Shown here piece after piece: positions 11,090-21,400 of a stretch of 64,000 bases of DNA (the stretch's first letter is position 1; every line of letters starts with the position of its first letter). Source of the DNA: Branchinecta lynchi. Its lineage: Eukaryota > Arthropoda > Branchiopoda > Anostraca > Branchinectidae. The notes beneath the pieces were generated by a model. It had not been told where the DNA came from and searched no databases. It was given only the letters and a program-made list of their open reading frames with translations. Where the stretch lies: contig JAKZAP010000001.1 of NCBI GenBank assembly GCA_023053575.1, forward strand, positions 27,360,533 through 27,424,532, written 5' to 3'. The translations under genes and the position numbers were made by a program.

Positions 11090-12679
11090 ATAGTGAAATG
11101 CGAATGCAATGCACGGTTACCACACTTTCTTGCGGTCACCCGCAACCGCAATTTCTAGCGTCGGAACAATTGAGAGAGGTTCTCACTTGGTGGCGCTTCC
11201 AATTTGTTTGACCGGTCTGTTTAAATTTAAGGAAATTTAGTGTACAGACTCTTCTTGCCGATAGCGCAACCCTACATATTGGCATTCTTTCTGTAATTTG
11301 CGTTATATGTCGAGAAATGTACAAATTATACCTCCTGGAACACTGTGGCTCCAATCGAGTTAATTTGAGATTGGTCGGGCAATTTCTCGGCGGCGGGTGG
11401 CGTGTCAGTTAAATGACACAACAATCACCAACTTTTCCTACAAATTTTTGCGAGACTTTTTATTTTGATTATTTTCTTTTGTTTGCGTGGCGGTACTGCC
11501 GGTAAATTTAAATTAACCAAACAAAGTCTGTTGGGTGTAGAATGTCATGAGTTGTAGTGTAGTGGTGTAGTAATAGGGTAGTGTAGGGCTCCAGACATGT
11601 TCTTTCTCGTTCTGTGCACATGTCTGCAGCTCTTGCGTTCAGCTCAAATAAAGGCCGAACAGATGATGAAGCTATTAATTCTTCGCAACCCTTACCGGAT
11701 TGTGTATATAATCACCAATGAGACACCCCCATCAAAATACTAGTCCGTCTTTTCTCTTGCGAGTGACAAAGCAGTGGGCACTATTCATCTGTTCTGGCTG
11801 CGTCATTGGTGACGGCTGACATTCTTAGAGTTTAGCGTATGAGACTCTTTGTAGGTCACAATTTCTTCTTATCCCCCAGTAGTTAAATGAACCAGTTATG
11901 CAACAACACGCGATAAGACATAAATATTTCTCAAATTGGCCCAGTCCTGGCTAAAACCAAGTGGTACGGGGTAAGTTATGCTAAGAAGTACAGCAAAACA
12001 ATACGGCATAAATGATTTTTATTTGTAAGTTTGATTATTGTTAAAATCGGATTTGTCCGCGTTTTGATTAGTTCTGACAAGTGTTTTTTGTTTTATTTTG
12101 ACAAGTACATCCCATTTGGCTTGCCCACGAACAGAGAAGAGAACACGACAGATTGATTGGCCTGATCGTGCAAGAGTCTCAGAGTCATCTGTTGAAAATT
12201 ACGGAAGCACTAGTTACCCAAGTTCCCACTAGGAAGCATAGAGCATGGCTAAGTAGTGTAATCGTTCAGTTAGACAGGACGTAGCTGCTGCTGGTGTGTT
12301 TCCGGCAAGTGGGTCCCAACTCCCAAAAGTTGGTGTACAGTGTGCAGAACAATTTCAGTGTGCCAGACGTGTGCGCAACTGTGCCCGACTCCCCGGTATA
12401 CAGTGTGCCAGACAGTTGAAAACCCTTCGTTGGCCGGTAGGGGAGACTGGTACTGGTGCAAGTTCGGATATCGTGCCCTTGCGCGAACTGCCTGTGAGTA
12501 AGTAAAGTAAGTAATTTATTTATGACCCGCCATCTCGGAAAGGCGGAGTAAATGAAGAAAGCAAACAACACATACAAACACAGAAAAAGACACTTAATTT
12601 CTCTATCCAACATAAAAGTGTCATAAGAATGGTATCACAGTAAAAAAAATAGAATTTTTAAATAATTTCGGAGCACAAA
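11090..12679. other. Intergenic; no gene seen
   Basis: There is no convincing coding sequence. At 12505-12620, GTAAGTAAAGTAAGTAATTTATTTA followed by sequence typical of retrotransposon 3' ends suggests a short LINE tail on the - strand (weak). A segment near 11580-11720 has an AATAAA and a TATATAA that loosely recall an LTR, but no partner LTR is present. Confidence 0.4.
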
Positions 12680-12862
12680 AATCTTCTATCATGACGACAA
12701 ACAAAAAAGTCAGCAGAAGCTTTTTTGGCTGTATTTTGGCTCTTCCTGTCAATGCTTGTTATGCATAACATTTGATGTATGATGCGACAGCAGATTGCAA
12801 GTGTTGTCTGTTAAAACCGTGCATCCTTGTGTTATCTGTTGTGAAACTTCTGACACTGTAAT
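12680..12862 (+). mobile_element. M1 MITE, right-half fragment
   Basis: Shares the M1 interior (CATGACGACAAACAAAAAAG, GTCAGCAGAAGC, TTATGCATAACATTTGA) and the M1 right end (AACCGTGCATCCTTGTGTTA, GTGAAACTTCTGACACTG). Confidence 0.7.
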
Positions 12863-13974
12863 ATTTCCATCCGTCCTCATTCCCTGGATTCTTCACTACC
12901 GAAGTATACACTGATTATCACGCTTACACACGTAAAGAGAATAAACTCTTTACGTGATGCATCAGACCCAGCGATCATCGTTTCCGAGGTGCTTACTCGT
13001 CCGGAAGACCGGTTATGCTAATTTTGCCATGATTCTCATCCAAGCCACTTTGCATGGACAGATGCTAAAAGCAGCCTAACCCGTGTATCAAAACATGAGA
13101 ACAGAAACACTATGTACTGCAAGGCTTCCTTGAAAGAACGACCTCTAAATATGCTGTGTTTGCTTGAAACCAAAAGGTGGTTGTTTGGGTTGTGATACAT
13201 GTAAGCTTTTTCTTCCGCCAAAGTCTCATAAGCAAAACAGAGCAAGGGTACAAAAATCTTCACTTCCTTCTTAATTGTTGTTATTAATGGAGTATCTATC
13301 CCTTTTGGTCAGTTTATTCCATTGTTCGGATACGCGGGATTCTTAAATTCCGCGAAAGAACATTATCAATCATCAACAAGGCCGAGCTAACGAATTTGTG
13401 TCCCATCCATCCCCCAGTTTTTATCAGTTGTTATAAATAAAATAACCTGAATCTGTGGAACCGGATAATGACATTAGTGACACATTTGTGACTTTTAGAA
13501 TTCAACTTAATCCTTTTAAAAAATTTAATCTGTTCCCTCATCTGTATTAAATATTTTGTATTTAGTAGTAGAAAATATTATAAATACTATTGTTATTGCT
13601 GGACGTCATCCGAGTAATGTTGTAGAAGTTGCAGAAGATTATATTATTATCTGATTGGCAAAAGGGGTTTTCGGGGAAGTCCAGTGACGTGGGTGATCCC
13701 ATTTTCTTGAATATTTACTTGCTCGTCCGAAGAGGAAAAGGGAAAGCCTCCAGGCTTCTGCATGCAAAGAACTTGATGCCCTACTTTCAGGCTCATGTTT
13801 AAAAGCCTGGTGCCGAAACCATCTACAGCACCTGGGAAGAGACAAAGAAGAGGCTCCGAAAAGTATCCAGCTTACTTGTACATGTACTGATAGCGACCTG
13901 GAGTAGGGTCTAGAAATGTCTATTGTGACCAACAGATTTTTAAATTCTCAACAGATTGGAATCAGTTGATATAC
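12863..13974. other. Intergenic; no gene seen
   Basis: AT-rich sequence without a supportable ORF, repeat family or RNA gene. Confidence 0.4.
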
Positions 13975-16390
13975 TACGTTTGCAGGAGCACCATCTGCTG
14001 GAATCTTCTTTTCGTTATCTGATCTGTCCTCTATCTGCTATATTGCACCAGCTTTCCCTACTGGAGGGCGTCTTTCAGGGGGTGTGTGCATTATCGTTCG
14101 TAGTCATTTTGGCGCTTCCTTATTGACTTTTTAAAGATATTTTATCGCTGTTAAAATTTAAAATTGTGTTGTATTTACATGTTATTTGACGACTAACTAT
14201 AATACTGTTGATTCCGATTTTGAATTTAATGAAGCGGGCTTCGAAATATCTGTATGTCTTGCTCGAGTACCTGATGGTTGCGATTGGGTGATGTGTGGTG
14301 ATATGAATTGTGATTTAACTAATATTCCGGATTTTCGGTGTTCACTTTTTCTTTCAATGCCTCCGTCGTATAATCTTACTCCAAAGGATTCGGATGCTTC
14401 TTATACTCACAATTCTGGATCTTCTTCGAATATTGAACATGTTTTAAGTTCCAGTCTTAATTTAATATCTAATCCCGTGCATGTTGGAGAAGACCTGCCG
14501 ATCAACGACCATTTTTATCTTTCTTTTACTTTCTTTTTACCTGATTTACCTTCTATTTTGAAACAGTGTTCTAATAAATTTGTAAATAGAAGAAGTTGGG
14601 ATAAAGATAAAATTTGTAAATATCACGAAGAGTCGGATGCTATTTTATCAAAAATTATTGTCAATAGACCTGTTTTAAGTTTACATCAGGTTGATATAGA
14701 TATTTTTTATTTTGAAATTGTGCATGCTTTAAAATTCGGAGCAAGAAAAGCTTTTGATTCGGTCCGTTGTCGGACAGGTACCCGTGTTTTTGCATGGAAG
14801 TTGAACAGAATTTTAATTTAAAGCCAGAAACACGCACATGAAGCTTTTATTTTGTGGAAATCGGCTGGTCGTCCAAGGTTTGGGCCTTTTTTTTAAATTA
14901 TAAACTTACGAAGTCGATTTTCCGATCTGAATTGAGAACCCATAATGATTTTGTTAGAGAGGAAGTTAGTGATCGTATTTCTAAAAATGAAAATGGTCTC
15001 TGGCGTTTTGTTAAAAGTAAAACAACAATGTTTCATAATACGCCTGAGGATAAAAGCACTTTTGTCCTTGATGATTCGGTTTCTCATTTCAGTCGAGTTT
15101 TTGCTCGTCGTGATGATAGTGTTCATAAGAGCCTGGATGACCAGCTTAATTCCGGTCTGCTGCGATCTGACTTGGGACAAACTATTTCTGTTTCTGCGGA
15201 GGATTTTGTAGCTGGAATTAAAAAGCTTAAATCTAAGTATTCTTTTGATCATGATGGATTAACTTCGAAGCATAATAAATGGGCTTCCCCTAACGCTGTT
15301 CTTCTTCTTTCTACATTGTTCTCTCTAATTCTTTCTACTGGTATTCTTCCTTCTAGTTTTTCTCGCGCTACTACCTCTCCTCTCCTTATGAAGGGGGGCA
15401 ATTTCAATGATTGGTCATGTTATCGGCCAATAACTATATCTTGCCAGCTAAGCAAGTTGTTTGAAATTGTTTTGCTAAAATATTTTGAGCCGGGCGATCA
15501 AGGACTGAATCAGATTGGTTTTCGAAAGGGTCTTAGCATGGATATAGTTCATAATCTTTACTCTAACCCTGGACATTGCGGCAGCTTAAGACTATGTTAT
15601 TCATTCTTGGTCAATGTCTGCTCTCCATAAAAATGGGGTCCCTCTGCAAGTTTTTCTAGTTATGAATCAGTGGTATAAGAGTTCTTATATTATAATTAAA
15701 TGGAAAAATAACTTAAGCGATTTTTCGGTGATTTTAAAGAGAGGTCTGAGGCAAGGGAGCGTACTGTCTCCTATTATGTTCAACGTAACTATTGCTTCTT
15801 TATTTAATTCTTTTAGAACTTCACTTGTTGGTCGAGGTTTTGTAGCGTCTTGGATTGCGTATGCGGACGATCTTCTTCTTCTGAGTCGATCACGCGTTGC
15901 TCTTCATAAGAATGTGGACCATTTAATTGAACTTTTTTCTAGATTTGGTTTAAGGTTTCGTCCTGAAAAGTGTCAGCTCCTAATTTTTGGTCCTAAGCCT
16001 GCTGACACAATTAATAATAATTTTAGTATTAAGATGTATGATGTAGTTCTTAAGCCACTTGAATCTTTTCTTTATTTGGGAATTCCGTATGGGCCATTAG
16101 TTTCCCTTTGCCGAGCTCATATGATGAAATCTGTTCGGTCGAGAGTTTCAGCGAGCTTCGGTAGTGTTATTTCTGTTCAGGATTATTTAACTAGGAGATC
16201 GTCTGCGCGCGTCTTCAGTACGGTTGCTCTACCTCAAGTCCTTTTATTTTCTAGTTGGCTTCCTTATTTTTCTAAGTCTAATATTGCGTATATTAAAACT
16301 ACTTTTTTTAATTTTGGTAAATTTTTGTGTCGACTTCCAAAATTCCATTCTACTTCATCCGCTATGTCACTAGCCAAAATGTTTGGGGGG
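13975..16390 (+). pseudogene. Non-LTR retrotransposon ORF2 (endonuclease-reverse transcriptase), inactivated
   Basis: The sequence starts inside an APE-type endonuclease (LQEHHLLES near 13980; GGVCIIVRSHFG near 14080) and is open from 14186 with CDWVMCGDMNCDLTNIPDF. There is a frameshift and stop near 14820, then an RT domain: GLTSKHN, SCYRPITISCQLSKLFE, QIGFRKGLS, a second frameshift near 15620, LRQGSVLSPIMFNV, the catalytic YADD at 15860-15871, and a thumb region to about 16390. The catalytic Asp pair is intact, but at least three frame changes and a missing 5' end make it inactive. ORF1 is not present. The family differs from the elements at 24620 and 59150. Confidence 0.85.
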
Positions 16391-16690
16391 TGGGACGAGG
16401 TATTTACCGAGTGGCTGGTAATTTTACCGACTGTTTCTGCAGAAAAACGACTGTTTTCAACAACAAAAATTATAGTCTTACAAAAATCGACTGATTTTCA
16501 GAAAAATCCACTGATTTTCAGAAAACCAACTATTTTGACGAAAAATCGGCCAATTTTCACAAAAACGACCGAAAAAAATCAACTGTTTTAACGAAAAATC
16601 GCGGCACTTCGCACCGACTCGGACAGCATTTGGGGGCGCGGGGGGGTGTCCCCCCCCCCCTCCCCCCAGTCGTAACGCCCCTGTACCTGA
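16391..16690 (+). repeat. R-D repeat: short AATCGACTGTTTT-type units with G/C tract end
   Basis: Repeated CGACTGTTTTC / CCACTGATTTTC units spaced by AGAAAAA, then CGCGGCACTTCGCACCGACTCGG, then a G/C tract, then CCAGTCGTAACGCCCCTG. The last motif in reverse complement (CAGGGGCGTTACGACTGG) looks like an hAT-type terminus. Similar sequences occur at 10860, 22550-22735 and 36775-36935, so this is a dispersed family, possibly a DNA transposon. Confidence 0.5.
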
Positions 16691-17249
16691 CACTATCTCT
16701 TTCTTCTCAAGAACAAGCACCATCGCCAGTTCACGTATTTTCAATCGCTCCTTTCACAGTGTTTTGGGGATCCCAAAACGTATGTGGAGGGATAACTATG
16801 ACATCGCAACAAAACTCGTCAGCCTGTCCGTCTGTTAGCACGATAACTCTCGAAGAGAATAAGATATTTTGACAAAACTTGGTGTGAGGTCAAGGGTAAG
16901 GTCATGTTCGTAAATTGGCTCTGTATCCCTACATTTAGGAGTGGGGGTTCAGATTAAGTGGCTAACAGGGGCCAGATAAGTAGTTCGTCCGGAATACGAA
17001 AAAAAATGGAAATTTGGTTGAAAGTAAAAGTTTCATTTGAAGTTGATTAAATGTTCGACTTAGGGATAAGAAGACATGCTGAACATTTACGTGACAAGTA
17101 TTTTCTACCCGGACAATTAGTTCGCCCGGAATCCAGAGAAAACCAGAAAATTTGTTGAAATCAAAATTTTGTTTTGAAGTTGATTAGATGACAGATTTAA
17201 GTAAGAAGAGACGCTGAGTCTGCATATGACAATCGGTGATAGATATTCC

Positions 17250-17575
17250 TACGGCCCAAGCTGACTGCGAATCATATTTGACGGTGCAAAACGGATAAGC
17301 CAGCTACATTTTATTCGAGCTATATTTCGGCCCTTCTTGGCAAGGGTCCTCTTCAGGCTCAAGCCGCTCAAACTGGAAAATAAACTTGTGGAAAAACAAT
17401 TAAAGATTCTTCCTTAAATATCTGCTTTTGTGAACTTCTCTGAAAATTTGTTGGAGTTAAAGCTGGTGCTGCGATTTCATTCTGGACGCGGCTACTGTTT
17501 TTGTTGTTCGATTGGATCGTCGAAAGGGTAGAGATTCTTCTGCATTTTGGTTTTAGAGTCACCTGTCTCTTTCTT
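17250..17575 (-). mobile_element. Hammerhead-bearing repeat element, copy at 17.3 kb
   Basis: Shares with the copy at 42235-42540 both the hammerhead region and about 170 bp upstream of it (TCTGAAAATTTGTTGGAGTT, GGTAGAGATTCTTCTGCAT on the + strand). Downstream of the ribozyme (on the - strand) it has the conserved TTATCCGTTTTGC and GCAGTCAGCTTGGGC module that also follows the motifs at 34531 and 38450. It has no ORF of its own that I trust. It fits a non-autonomous retroelement such as a Penelope-type terminal repeat or a retrozyme; no Penelope reverse transcriptase is visible in the window. Confidence 0.55.
17315..17362 (-). ncRNA. Hammerhead ribozyme motif, minimal type, best copy
   Basis: Read on the - strand: stem I strand TTGAGC (17362-17357); core CTGAAGA (17356-17350); stem II (GG, bulged A, CCCTT, 6-nt loop, AAGGG, CC); core GAA; palindromic ATAT giving a 2-bp stem III (A15.1-U16.1) when two copies pair; cleavage-site base A; then GCTCGA, which pairs with TTGAGC (six pairs, one G-U). 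The conserved G10.1-C11.1 pair closing stem II is present. Hammerheads with very short stem III are known in Penelope-like elements and retrozymes. Activity is inferred, not shown. Confidence 0.65.
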
Positions 17576-17853
17576 CTTCTTCTAAGGAGATACACTGGCT
17601 TCGTTTCGGAATTATATTTTTTTACTGGACAAGTAGTCCGATCGGTATTCGGCCGAAACCGGAAATTTTGCAGAAGTACAGTAGGAAGTTTCGGTCATTA
17701 TCGTCAAAATAAATACTGCTTATAGAGGTATACCTGAACTTGGTTTTCTCTGATGATTAGCCTGGCGAAGACAGGATCTGGCGAAGACAAGACCCAATTG
17801 TCTGGATCAGATATTAGATTTTTGGGATCCCATCGAAACCTTTGGTCTTGTGC

Positions 17854-18352
17854 TTGCTGCTTTTGATTTGTAGCTGAATCCAGCATTCCCGTGAGGAGTA
17901 TTTCTCAGAATTAAGCCCTACCTCTCGCTTCGTTTGCGATTGGTTCAGTCGGAGGTGTGGGTTGTACAGACCAATCAGAGACGACATTTGATGCTAGTCA
18001 AGATTGCACGTAATAGGTAATTTGCTTTCACAGTGAGTTTGACATTTTCACTCTTTCGTCGAGTTTGAGCTTGGAATACTTCTACTATAGAGGGAAAGAA
18101 GTGCAAATAGATATATGTATACATATGAACATAGGTATCTATATTTCTAGTGCCACCAAACCAAGTGCACCAGAGAAACACCCGTCTGGCACAGGTTCCG
18201 ATTCACGATTGACCAGGCAAGACATTTTCAATATGTTCCACAAAACAGTATCGTTTTTTTTATGGCATGTGAAGAAAGACTTCGCACACAATAAAGATAG
18301 TTGACGTTTCCGTTAGGGTTCAGAATATGGAATCAATGAATGCGATACAGTC
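17854..18352. other. 3' flank of the minus-strand gene; nothing recognised
   Basis: Contains TATATGTATACATATGAACA-like simple sequence near 18110. I see no gene here. Confidence 0.4.
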
Positions 18353-18358
18353 TTTAAT
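18353..18358 (-). terminator. Candidate poly(A) signal ATTAAA
   Basis: On the - strand, ATTAAA lies about 100 bp past the stop codon of the Pro/Gln-rich protein gene. It is the common variant of AATAAA; no perfect AATAAA was seen nearby on this strand. Confidence 0.3.
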
Positions 18359-18458
18359 AGTATCGTTGTAATACGTCTCGAAATTAATATTTACATTTTA
18401 AATACTCGAATAAATACCCGCCACATGTAGCCCGATTCAGTTTCATTGTACACGTCAA

Positions 18459-21400
18459 TCACTGGTGAAAAATAGGCACGAATCCCCCGACTTCAAAAAA
18501 GGGGTCACCGGTTGCTTGGGTTTGTTGAGTGTTGCTTCCTTGGGCAGTCTGGTCTTCGGAAGGGGGGATGTTTCCTACCCCCAACCAGGCAGCATTGGGG
18601 TTCGAGCCGGAGACTGCTGAGTCTTCGGGTTCCGAGTGACTGACTCGTTGGCTTGGAATGAAGGGAGCGCCGAGTCCAACCAGCTTCGGCGGTCCAGGCG
18701 TGACTCCCGGAGGTAGAGTGGCTATTCTTTCAGTTGTTGGTCTTGGACGAGGCCGCGCGGTAACCGGTTTACCATCGGAGCCCACTTTGAATGTTTTCAC
18801 CGAGTCTGGGTTGAACGTTGGACTGAACTTCGTGGTCACACCTGGTTCAGGCCCTTCTGGCGCGACCAAAAATTGCGATCTGTTCGGTTTATTTGGGGCA
18901 GAGGGTAGGTCTAGGATTGGTTGAGTTGTCTGTGTCTTGGCAGCTGTAAGAGGAGAAAAAAACACCGGACTGGGCTGTTTTGGTTTCTGTGATTCCCCTG
19001 AAAATCCGGCAAAAGATTGGGTGGCTATCGGCGGCATAGCTTGAACTAAGGGAGGTGGTTGCGAAGGTCTCAGGCCAGAATCACTCTGAACCCCTGGAGT
19101 CCCTGGGCCTACTGGAGCACCAAGAGGGAATAAGGGCGGTCTGTTGTCACGTAGGGGAGAGGTAGGGAAAGGTGTCGGTGCAGCAGGAAGGCTGCTTGGA
19201 ACAGGAGGTTGCTTTTGGGGAGCTTGCCGAATTGCGATTGGTTGAGCCAGATTTTGTGGGGGAGACAATCCACTAAGTTGCTGTAGAAGACCTGTCGGCA
19301 AATTCAGGGGAGGTAAACCCGGTCCGTTATTCACAAGTCCTTGCCTCTGTGACGGCGCCTGAGCGACAGGGAGGCTTGCCGTTTGTAGCGATACCTTTTG
19401 GTTCAACTGTTCAGATATGGTGTCCGATCTATCGTTGAAATTATCTGGCACAGATGCAGCTTGAATAATGAAGACACCGTTTTCAGACATCTGGGATGTT
19501 ACGGGGATCCGTACGTATTTTTCAGCTGTCGGAAGCTCTTCAGTCTCCTCGGTGTTAGAAATATCGCTTTCTGCCTTTTCGAATACTTGCTGCTGTTGAA
19601 CCTGCTCAGGGGAAGTCGGGGAAGCAACTTCTACGGCGTCTTTGTGAACAGGGATACTAGCTGGTGCAGCATCTTTCATCACTGGCGCTACATTTTGACG
19701 GTCAACCTCTTGGACTGCAATGCTAGCAGGGTCCACATTCCTTATTGATGGAGCAACATTATGTGGCTGGAGTGGGACGTGTGCTGGATGTACTGCCTCA
19801 TGATATGATGGTTGCTCTGGGGCTTGAGGCTGGATATTAGGTATCGTATGGATGGGGGCAGCAAAGGGGATATCTGGAACCGAACCACTCTTTGCTGGTC
19901 GAACTAGTCCGGGATTTGCCAGCTGGCCATTGGGAGTAATTAGCTCTTTCTTTGAGTCCTTGTTTCTGAAGCGTAGCAACGGTTTTAGTTTCTCAACAGA
20001 ATTCTTAACTGCCGATGCGACTACTCCAGTCAAGCTTTCCGACTCAGGTTCTTCTGCTCCATCTTCCTCTGTGCCTACATTCTCAGGAATAGATAGCTCA
20101 CTGTTCACAGGGTCGAGCACAGCTTCCACTGGTTTCCGTTGTGTTCCAGCAGGAGCCGGAGCTTTCTTTCTGGGGAATACGATACCATTTCTCACCGGTG
20201 TTTGTTTCTGGGGGATAGATGGCTCCAGTGAAGGCTTTCTCTGTTGGTTGGAGTCGGCGGGAAGTGGTTTCTTGAAGATAGACGATGGCGAGCTAAATGC
20301 TTCACTTGGATTCAATTTGTCTTCTCTCCTTTCTGAATCATTCTTAGTGTCCTGGACGGAAGGAAGATCAGCGATTGCTTCAACATGGACAAGCTCAGCG
20401 CCTTCTACAAGTGGTGCTTCTCCGTTGAATGGTCCAACGACAAGCAGTGGAACTTTCTTACCGGGAGGGTAGTAGTAGAAGTGCGGTGGCGTGCCGTCCT
20501 GGGCTGGAGCCACTTGCTCTTTCGCTTGTTGGATTGCTGTTAGTTCGCTTCTGTCTAGCTTTCTAATTTCTGAAATGCTCCTCGACTCCATAGCGATGGG
20601 CTCCTCGTCGTCGATGGAGCGCTTCCTTCGATTGTTGCTCCTTCGCCCAAACATTGATGAGAAAATGTTGGTGATGGAAGAGAAAGGTCCAGATGACTGC
20701 TCTTCTCTAGGAGGCTCTCGGAAGTCTTGACGGAAATTTCCTGGTGGAGGTCTTCCAAAGGGGACATCAGCTGGTCCTGGGCGACCGCTGAAATTATCTT
20801 GGCGGATAGGGAAGCTGGCAGGCCCCACTCCTGGCCGCAACTGACCTTGAAACTCTTTCTGAACTGGGCCTTGACGAACTTGCTGTGGGCGCGTACCCTC
20901 TTGAGGTCTGACAATCGGTCTGTTAAAATCTGGCCGAGGTTGGTCATTCCTACTAAATCCTGGTTGTTGGGGCCTTTGCTGCGACTGGGAAGGATTTCCT
21001 GGTGCACCAGAAAAGGGGGAGTCACTGTTAAACACGGATGGAAAACCTCCCTGAGGCCCGGCTGTTGCACTTGGTTTGAATTCAGGCCTGCGCACTTCGG
21101 GCTGAGGCTGTTGTGAATTGACCTTTGCCTGCTGTTTAGGTTGCTCTCGCGAATATCCCTCTGGAGGTCTGGGCACAAAATCAGAATTGAAATTAGGTCT
21201 TTGATTTTCGGAATAAAATTGGCTGACAGGCCTTAGAGGGCGTTCTATTTCTGCCACGTGTGGTGGGAGACCATGAGAGTTTGTTGTTTCTTTGAGTATG
21301 TTCGACTCAGGCTTGCCAACGTGAAAATAAACGGCTTTGTCCCCTGTGTTACGTTCGTCATCGTAGTCATAAATGATGTCGTCATCATAGACATGAGCCG

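Larger units (their letters stand above)
16763..17853 (+). repeat. R-B element, copy 1 (interrupted by the hammerhead-bearing element)
   Basis: Begins at a TTTTGGGGATCCCAAAACG palindrome followed by TGACATCGCAAAA and CGATAACTCTCGAAGAGAAT. It contains about two units with GGACAATTAGTTCGCCCGGAATCC and ends TTTTTGGGATCCCATCGAAA, CCTTTGGTCTTGT. The stretch from about 17250 to 17575 is absent from other R-B copies and is the insertion with the hammerhead motif. Confidence 0.75.

Noticed and set aside
11540..11730. Possible LTR (AATAAA and TATA-like motifs)
   Set aside because: There is no second copy, no TG...CA borders, and no primer-binding site or gag/pol nearby.
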